Shown piece after piece: positions 1 to 4,133 of a stretch of DNA of 7,587 nucleotides. Made by a program: the position numbers and the translations under genes. The stretch is from Desulfurococcales archaeon. Its GTDB lineage: Archaea; Thermoproteota; Thermoprotei_A; Sulfolobales; Ignisphaeraceae. The stretch lies in contig JAMOOB010000347.1 of the NCBI GenBank assembly GCA_027066265.1, positions 1 through 7,587 on the forward strand, given 5' to 3'. The notes below the pieces were generated by a model. It had not been told where the DNA came from. It saw only the letters and a list, made by a program, of their open reading frames with translations, and did not search any database. The stretch's first letter is position 1. The number at the start of each line of letters is the position of its first letter.

Positions 1-298
1 TGATTCGAAACGCCTATCGTGTTCCTCTAACTTTTTCTCGATAGCTTCTAAACGCTTATCGTGCTCTGAGAGTTTCCGTTCTATGGCTTCGAAACGTTTA
101 TCGTGTTCTTCGAGCTTCTTCTCTATTGCTTCGAATCTCTTATCGTGTTCCAACAGCTTTCTCTCGATTGCTTCGAAACGTTTATCGTGCTCTAGTAGCT
201 TTCTTTCTATTGCTTCGAATCTTCTATTCATTTCTTCGAATCTCTTGTCATGTTCAAGAAGCTTCTTTTCTAACGTTTCAAACCGTTTATCGTGCTCG
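1..298 (-). repeat. 42-bp tandem coding repeat (14-residue coiled-coil unit)
   Basis: Related units recur every 42 bases, visible on the plus strand as variants of ttcgaaacgtttatcgtg at about 4, 46, 88, 130, 172, 235 and 277. Each unit encodes two heptads of the LEHDKRFEAIERKL type. The regular spacing breaks once: a unit around 200-240 is 63 bases long because it holds one extra heptad (FEEMNRR), which keeps the coiled-coil register. Units differ mostly at synonymous or conservative sites, as expected for an old expanded coding repeat rather than a CRISPR array. The array continues beyond the window. Confidence 0.85.
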
Positions 299-417
299 AG
301 ACTCTTCTGATACAGCTTATTAAAATCCTCTCTAAGCCTCCTCAACTCATCCAAGATCTCTCGAAGACCTATGGCGCCAGCTATGGCTAGCCTAAACTCT
401 TCGTCGGTCTTTATCAA
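1..417 (-). CDS. DUF3782-like coiled-coil protein, N-terminal part (runs off the left edge)
   Basis: The frame is open from about 490 to the left edge. Using the only standard in-frame start, TTG at 417, the visible 139 residues begin IKTDEEFRLAIAGAIGL, then a charged helix (EILDELRRLREDF), then a long array of the 14-residue unit LEHDKRFEAIERKL, a two-heptad coiled coil. From memory of the family, archaeal DUF3782 proteins have this layout: a short 'ILELLK.DEEFR.AVAG' head, a coiled-coil stalk and a C-terminal PD-(D/E)XK nuclease-like domain. That last domain would lie beyond the edge, so nuclease function is inference. The translation just upstream of TTG417 reads IRELKNKILEL, which also fits the family, so the true start is probably further upstream, near 447-456, where no ATG, GTG or TTG exists. 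The gene is visibly richer in A+T than its neighbours. It probably has its own promoter (TATA box at 490-496). Confidence 0.6.
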   Translation of the reverse strand, partial: MIKTDEEFRLAIAGAIGLREILDELRRLREDFNKLYQKSLEHDKRFETLEKKLLEHDKRFEEMNRRFEAIERKLLEHDKRFEAIERKLLEHDKRFEAIEKKLEEHDKRFEAIERKLSEHDKRLEAIEKKLEEHDRRFES

Positions 418-463
418 CTCTAGTATCTTGTTCTTTAGCTCGCGTATCGAAAGCGTTGCGTAT

Positions 464-473
464 CCCCTCCACC
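464..473 (-). promoter_or_regulatory. Shine-Dalgarno-like GGTGGAGGGG without a matching standard start
   Basis: The minus strand reads GGTGGAGGGG at 473-464. At normal spacing (about 9 bases from GGAGG) the in-frame codon is ACG at 456, followed by CTT, TCG and ATA (447). The first standard in-frame start is TTG at 417, about 50 bases away, with no ribosome site directly before it. Confidence 0.4.
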
Positions 474-489
474 GAGTTCCGTACGTAGG

Positions 490-496
490 TTATAAA
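490..496 (-). promoter_or_regulatory. TATA box for the DUF3782-like gene
   Basis: The minus strand reads TTTATAA at 496-490, just after the stop of the preceding gene (510-508). A start site about 25 bases downstream would fall near 468, inside or next to the Shine-Dalgarno-like stretch, giving a very short leader. No mapped start site supports this. Confidence 0.45.
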
Positions 497-507
497 TGCG
501 GTCTTTA

Positions 508-1332
508 TCACAAGCCTTTTCCTGGGATCTCCATCGATAGCTCTAGGATATCTCCTTCCCGGAGATCCATAGCTTGGGGTTCGCTTAGCACTACCTTGAT
601 CAGCGATCTACCTAGGTAGGTACCTACTCCAAGAAATGGATTACCTCTACGAAGCTCGATGTTTTTCAGCGTAACCTTGGTAATCCCTAGGTCAAGTCCC
701 TGGCTGTAGCTATGGAGTGCTACGTATCCGTAGTACGGGTATCCACCCTCGATCCAGGGACCATGTGTTCCGAGGACTAGGGGTGTTGGTCCGTATCCAA
801 GGGTTTTCCTGGGTTCTATCAGTACGAAGTGTTTCTCTACGTACCTCACCACTCCTTCGATCCTATCCGTGGTGGGTACCGTGGGTAGTCTAAGGATCTT
901 GATCTGTAGACCGTGTAGGACTCCCAAGGGTCTGTGCAACGGTCTTAGCTCGAGGTGTGCATGTGGTTCGGACCATGGGTAGAGGAAGCCCGTGATCATG
1001 GTTCTACCTACGGGGTCGTGTAGGTAGAGCTTCTCTCCCTCTCCAACGCTTGGATCTACGTGAAGTACTTTAGCAACGATCTTGCTGGGTAGGAGCAGCA
1101 CTACCACTCGATCCTCTTCAACGGCATCGCTCCTCATCCTAGGGCAACCAACCTTCGCTATCCTAACCACGATCGCTTCCTCGAATGGGTTCAGAAACAG
1201 TTGTTCTCGTGGATAGATGTCTACGGCTATACCCATCCTATGGGGATGGTAAGGGCTGTTGAAGAACGAGATGAAGTTCGCGAAGCTTAGATCGATGATC
1301 GTTCCGGTTCTAGGTTCGTACAGCGTGAACAA
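508..1332 (-). CDS. Hypothetical protein with possible M23-like (duplicated hybrid motif) metallopeptidase fold
   Basis: 274 residues. The start is TTG at 1332: a TAG three codons earlier blocks any longer form, and a GAGGT motif lies at 1348-1344, 11 bases before the start. Two short motifs recall M23 peptidases: HRMGIAVDI (residues 31-39), like the HxG.D. zinc-ligand segment but with wider His-Asp spacing, and EPHAHLELR (122-130), like the HxHFEVR ligand and catalytic segment. Between them, a predicted beta-rich stretch (about 76-120) ends in a glycine-rich 'VGEGEKLYLHDPVGR' run, as in the M23 barrel. Residues 131-274 are an extra domain, mostly beta, rich in Gly and Pro. No signal peptide or membrane segment is visible. 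The gene follows its upstream neighbour after 9 bases, probably in one transcript. Archaea lack peptidoglycan, so any peptidase activity, and whether metal is bound, is unproven. An alternative is a non-catalytic relative. Confidence 0.72.
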   Translation of the reverse strand: MFTLYEPRTGTIIDLSFANFISFFNSPYHPHRMGIAVDIYPREQLFLNPFEEAIVVRIAKVGCPRMRSDAVEEDRVVVLLLPSKIVAKVLHVDPSVGEGEKLYLHDPVGRTMITGFLYPWSEPHAHLELRPLHRPLGVLHGLQIKILRLPTVPTTDRIEGVVRYVEKHFVLIEPRKTLGYGPTPLVLGTHGPWIEGGYPYYGYVALHSYSQGLDLGITKVTLKNIELRRGNPFLGVGTYLGRSLIKVVLSEPQAMDLREGDILELSMEIPGKGL

Positions 1333-1341
1333 TGTTCTTCG

Positions 1342-2073
1342 CTACCTCATGCCCGGCGGAATGATTACTGCGGGAACTATGGCTAGAGCAGCTGCATGCT
1401 CTTTCTCGAGCTGATCAACGATTCTCTTCACTAGGTTGAGCACATCGATGTAGACGAGGAACGTTCTCCCTTCGCTAGATCGAATCCTCCAGTACCTACC
1501 AACATCCTTAGCAATCCTTTCCCTCCTACTCTTGACAACTTCCTCCACGATCTTGGTATCGCCACGCTTCGCAGCTTCGATCGCTCGAATCGCTTCCTCG
1601 ATACACTGCTCGTAGAAGTCTAGAATCGTGTAGTCCGCGATCCTCATGTGGAGCTTCCAGCTCTGCGTATCCATCTCCTTCGAAACCCTTACGATCTCTA
1701 CCCCGAGATTCTCGACGATGTTCAGAAACCTGTTTCCAACAACCATGAGCGGGGATATGTAGGTGGATGCGAGCGTTATGGCTTCGGCAAGCATCGGATC
1801 GATGCCAACGACGTTCGAGAGGATCTCTACGAATCTAGGTATCTGGGGAACGGGGTACACGAGTTCGCGAAGAGGTTTTCCGCCGAGGAACCTCTCCAGC
1901 TTGCTACGGAACTTCTCTAGCATTCGTGGGCCAACACCTAGATCGCGGTAGCGAAACCTAGAGGCTAGCCAACGAATAGAATCCTCAACCCCTTCCTCGT
2001 CGAGGTCTGCGACAACGACTCCGCGAAGGTTCTTCACTATCGCTGCATACCTAGCGAAATCAACGTAGCTCAA
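1342..2073 (-). CDS. Hypothetical soluble helical protein
   Basis: I do not recognise this 243-residue protein. I place the start at TTG 2073 (MSYVDFARYAAIVKN). It is the first in-frame start after the upstream dehydrogenase gene ends at 2181, apart from an ATG inside that gene at 2283 that would force a 103-base overlap and encode a low-quality Arg/Ser/Pro-rich leader. An AT-rich TATA-like stretch at 2112-2105 would give a short leader to TTG2073. The protein looks cytoplasmic. The first third mixes strands and helices (VVVADLDEEG near residue 20). The middle includes VPQIPRFVEIL and VVGIDPMLAEAI. The last third is strongly helical and charged, with a short hydrophobic C-terminus (LAIVPAVIIPPGMR). 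There is a single Cys and no obvious metal or nucleotide motif. It is probably co-transcribed with the M23-like gene, which starts 9 bases downstream in the same frame. Confidence 0.7.
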   Translation of the reverse strand: MSYVDFARYAAIVKNLRGVVVADLDEEGVEDSIRWLASRFRYRDLGVGPRMLEKFRSKLERFLGGKPLRELVYPVPQIPRFVEILSNVVGIDPMLAEAITLASTYISPLMVVGNRFLNIVENLGVEIVRVSKEMDTQSWKLHMRIADYTILDFYEQCIEEAIRAIEAAKRGDTKIVEEVVKSRRERIAKDVGRYWRIRSSEGRTFLVYIDVLNLVKRIVDQLEKEHAAALAIVPAVIIPPGMR

Positions 2074-2104
2074 GGTTGCGGCCCCGCGAAGAGAACCAGT
2101 TCTT

Positions 2105-2112
2105 AGAAATAA
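2105..2112 (-). promoter_or_regulatory. Possible TATA box for the 243-residue hypothetical gene
   Basis: The minus strand reads TTATTTCT at 2112-2105 inside an otherwise GC-rich 107-base gap (2074-2180). It lies about 35 bases before the proposed TTG start, so transcription would begin roughly 10 bases upstream of the start. The rest of the gap shows only a short T-rich patch after the dehydrogenase stop (minus strand CTTTTCCC near 2164-2171), which could act as a weak terminator. Confidence 0.3.
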
Positions 2113-2180
2113 CGGTGTTGGGGTACGCGCCGGCGGTGGGTAGCGAGACGAGTGCTCGATGTAGGGAAAAGAGTCTTGTT

Positions 2181-3329
2181 CTAACCAACGACGGCGAACT
2201 CCTTGATGAGTTGACCTCGCTTGAATCTCTCTGGTCGAAGCCTCTCTGCCTGAGGTATGGATGGTTTTCCATCGAGTATCCACTCAGCCATTATCTTGCC
2301 GGTTACGGGACCCATCATGTAGCCGTGTCCGCTGAATCCCGTAGCTACGTAGAGATTCTCGTATTCTTCGAAGGGTCCGTAGATCGGGTGGTTGTCGGGT
2401 GTAGTAACGTAGTACCCGATCCAGTAGCGGAGCACTCTCACACGTCTTAGGAACGGGAATAGCTGAGCAATCGGCTTGAGAGCCTTCGGTATGAAGTCTA
2501 TCCTCTGAGAGTATATCGATTGCTCGGGTTCCTCCTCGATTTCTCTCCCTACGAAGAAGTTTCCTTCTACTGTCTGAACGATGTATGGTACTCCCGGCGT
2601 ATCCCAATCGATGACGAGAGGATCGAACGCTCTCTGGAAGGCTTCGGTTACCAGAACATGCCTAGGCATGTTCTTGAGAGGTACCTCTATGCCTACAGTC
2701 TTCAGAAGCTCTCGACTCCCGGAACCAGCGGCGATTACGAACACGTCTGCGCTCATCGTACCTACATCGGTAACCGCTTCAACGATTCTGCTACCCCGTG
2801 CCACGAGTTTCCTTACTCCAACCCCTGTAACGATCTTCACTCCAAGCTCTCTACATGCTCTGAACAGTGCGAACAACGTTGTGAATACGTAGGATTTCCC
2901 AGCGGTTGGATCGAACATCGCCGCAGCAATGAGATCGGTGTTGAGTTGAGGTACGAGGTTCTTAAGCTCGTCTCGATCGATGATACGCGTAGGAACTCCT
3001 AAGCTGTTGTGAAGCGATACCAACTTCTTGAATAGATCCACGGTCTCTTCCTTCCTAGCAAGCCAGACGTACCCTCCTTGAATGAATTGCAGACCGTACC
3101 TACCTAGATCACCCGAGCTATACTCTTTCCACAGCTTGATGCTCTCCCTCATCAGAACTACGTGTTCCTCCGATGTGAAGGAAGCTCGTATCCCCGTTGC
3201 ACACCTACCCGTGGATCCAGCACCTACGTAACGCTCTTCCACCACCGTTACATCGCGTACGCCACGCTTAGCAAGTTCGTACGCTATGAAGAGTCCGCTG
3301 ATTCCACCACCGACTACGAGAACCTTCAA
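2181..3329 (-). CDS. pdhB: FAD-dependent DAO-family oxidoreductase, dye-linked proline dehydrogenase beta subunit (PdhB-like)
   Basis: 382 residues. It carries an N-terminal dinucleotide fold with G7-x-G9-x-x-G12 (VVGGGISGLFIAYELAKRG), an acidic end to the second strand (VVEE), and the downstream GAGSTGRCATGIR segment typical of DAO/sarcosine-oxidase-beta flavoproteins. The C-terminus has the expected TPDNHPIYGP and ATGFSGHGYMMGP motifs that close around the flavin. In the homologous Thermococcus enzyme the beta subunit oxidises L-proline at FAD and passes electrons to the rest of the complex. Here the substrate is inferred from operon order only; sarcosine, glycine or hydroxyproline-type substrates are possible for this fold. 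The start is TTG 3329, overlapping the TGA of the preceding gene by four bases (TTGA), so translation is probably coupled. It is the last gene of the operon. A 22-bp perfect palindrome lies inside it, at codons for KNMPRHVL. Confidence 0.88.
   Translation of the reverse strand: MKVLVVGGGISGLFIAYELAKRGVRDVTVVEERYVGAGSTGRCATGIRASFTSEEHVVLMRESIKLWKEYSSGDLGRYGLQFIQGGYVWLARKEETVDLFKKLVSLHNSLGVPTRIIDRDELKNLVPQLNTDLIAAAMFDPTAGKSYVFTTLFALFRACRELGVKIVTGVGVRKLVARGSRIVEAVTDVGTMSADVFVIAAGSGSRELLKTVGIEVPLKNMPRHVLVTEAFQRAFDPLVIDWDTPGVPYIVQTVEGNFFVGREIEEEPEQSIYSQRIDFIPKALKPIAQLFPFLRRVRVLRYWIGYYVTTPDNHPIYGPFEEYENLYVATGFSGHGYMMGPVTGKIMAEWILDGKPSIPQAERLRPERFKRGQLIKEFAVVG
2653..2674. repeat. 22-bp perfect palindrome inside pdhB
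   Basis: Half-site AGAACATGCCT is followed directly by its exact reverse complement, centred on CCTAGG. In RNA it could fold as a nine-base-pair stem with a CUAG loop. It encodes part of KNMPRHVL. Confidence 0.9.
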
Positions 3330-3637
3330 CCCCCATCACCTTCCTCAACGCTCCTGAGGAACAGATCGATTGGTACGGGGATGATCGGTGCTCGAACTAC
3401 GGGTAGAGGTAGTTCGTCTACCCGCTTGCCGAGCCTACGTGCTAGGATCCTCATGAGTAGCGGTATGCATGTCCTTCCCTGGCACGGACCCATACCGATC
3501 CTCAAGGTTTTTCTCAAGCATTCGAGATCTCTACACCCTTGCTCGATTGCTCGCTCTACGTCCTCTAGCGTAATGTCGTTGCAACGACATATGATTACCG
3601 GATGCTTCCTCTTCTCATCAACTACCTCTCCACCCAT
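3326..3637 (-). CDS. pdhX: BFD-like iron-sulfur protein, dehydrogenase delta subunit (PdhX-like)
   Basis: 103 residues. It has the four-cysteine arrangement of the bacterioferritin-associated-ferredoxin ('Fer2_BFD') fold: C17-R-C19-N-D, then C52-x4-C57 in GMGPCQGRTC. These are expected to bind one small iron-sulfur cluster. In sarcosine-oxidase and proline-dehydrogenase complexes this domain is either fused to the alpha subunit or, as here and in the Thermococcus pdhAFXB operon, encoded separately, and it serves electron transfer between subunits. The start is ATG 3637, with a strong GGAGGTG site eight bases upstream, and overlaps the ferredoxin gene by 16 bases. The stop overlaps the next start (TTGA). 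The 18-bp palindrome at 3573-3590 falls on the CRCND codons. The C-terminal 35 residues (PLPVVRAPIIPVPIDLF) are Pro-rich and may dock to a partner. Confidence 0.87.
   Translation of the reverse strand: MGGEVVDEKRKHPVIICRCNDITLEDVERAIEQGCRDLECLRKTLRIGMGPCQGRTCIPLLMRILARRLGKRVDELPLPVVRAPIIPVPIDLFLRSVEEGDGG
3573..3590. repeat. 18-bp perfect palindrome inside pdhX
   Basis: ATGTCGTTGCAACGACAT is its own reverse complement and covers the codons of the cluster-binding CRCND motif. Confidence 0.9.
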
Positions 3638-4122
3638 ATCGCGCGCACCTCCATAGCAAGCTCCTTAGGTACCTCGACCGTTACGACCCAGGTACGGTTC
3701 CTCTCCCAAACCTTCACGACCTTGCCCTTGCCTAGCCGACGCCCATCTCGACCTAGGAGCCATACCTCGTCCCCTACCCTGGGTACTGGTAGGAATTCGT
3801 GGGGTACCGTCACGTAGGCTTTGTCCGGTTTCGATAGATCCACTACGAAGGCTGCGAGACCAGGGCACAGCGCTACGCAGGTACCGCAACCCGTACACTT
3901 ATCCCAGTCTACGCGAGGTAGGTCCACGATCCTATCCATCTTTATCGCTCCGCTTGGGCATGCATCTACGCATATGTTGCACGGAATCGGTTCGGGGCAC
4001 TCCAGTATTGCTACGGGTCCTTTCCTCAACCTCTCCTCGGGTGGAAGGAGTCCGAGGCTCTTCAACTCCTCTACGGATACGATTCCAGTCCTACGATAGG
4101 TGGGAACGGATTCGAGAACCAT
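3622..4122 (-). CDS. pdhF: Two-[4Fe-4S] ferredoxin-like protein, dehydrogenase gamma subunit (PdhF-like)
   Basis: 166 residues from ATG 4122. Two cluster motifs are clear: C42-x5-C48-x2-C51-x3-C55-P (CPEPIPCNICVDACP; the first spacing is longer than the classical two, as I recall for this family) and C76-x2-C79-x2-C82-x3-C86-P. After the clusters comes a beta-rich domain of about 65 residues (VPRVGDEVWLLGRDG to VTVEVPKELAMEVRAI) that resembles a small barrel and is known from other ferredoxins in these operons; its role is not established. The protein should wire electrons between the flavins of the alpha and beta subunits and an outside acceptor. The start could also be GTG 4131 (overlapping the preceding TGA as GTGA) or ATG 4128. 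I prefer 4122 because a perfect AGGTGAT site at 4133-4127 sits just upstream of it and would overlap the other two starts. Confidence 0.87.
   Translation of the reverse strand: MVLESVPTYRRTGIVSVEELKSLGLLPPEERLRKGPVAILECPEPIPCNICVDACPSGAIKMDRIVDLPRVDWDKCTGCGTCVALCPGLAAFVVDLSKPDKAYVTVPHEFLPVPRVGDEVWLLGRDGRRLGKGKVVKVWERNRTWVVTVEVPKELAMEVRAIWVER
3647..3653 (-). promoter_or_regulatory. Ribosome binding site of pdhX
   Basis: The minus strand reads GGAGGTG at 3653-3647, eight bases before ATG 3637. It lies inside the 3' end of the ferredoxin gene and fixes the start that creates the 16-base overlap. Confidence 0.75.
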
Positions 4123-4126
4123 GACC

Positions 4127-4133
4127 ATCACCT
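4127..4133 (-). promoter_or_regulatory. Ribosome binding site of pdhF (decides the start)
   Basis: The minus strand reads AGGTGAT at 4133-4127, fully complementary to the archaeal 16S 3' end as generally known. It lies four bases before ATG 4122 and includes the TGA stop of pdhA. Confidence 0.6.

Noticed and set aside
1..298. CRISPR-like or intergenic tandem repeat
   Set aside because: The 42-bp units run without unique spacers and translate on the minus strand into a clean heptad coiled coil, so this is a coding repeat.
83..323. Plus-strand open frames rich in Ser/Leu/Phe
   Set aside because: They are mirror readings of the minus-strand coiled-coil repeat and have no start signals or sensible composition.
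541..556. Hairpin ATCTCC/GGAGAT near the end of the M23-like gene as a terminator
   Set aside because: It is a six-pair stem within coding sequence with no following T-run on the minus strand.
2074..2283. Longer N-terminus for the 243-residue gene, starting at ATG 2283
   Set aside because: It would overlap the end of pdhB by 103 bases and add an Arg/Ser/Pro-rich leader that looks like an out-of-frame reading.
2076..3656. Plus-strand open frames opposite pdhB and pdhX
   Set aside because: The minus strand carries clear flavoprotein and iron-sulfur motifs over the same bases; the plus-strand translations show no recognisable domain or start signals.
4123..4131. GTG 4131 or ATG 4128 as the start of pdhF
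   Set aside because: The perfect AGGTGAT ribosome site overlaps these codons and instead fits ATG 4122; the alternative is kept as possible in the feature entry.
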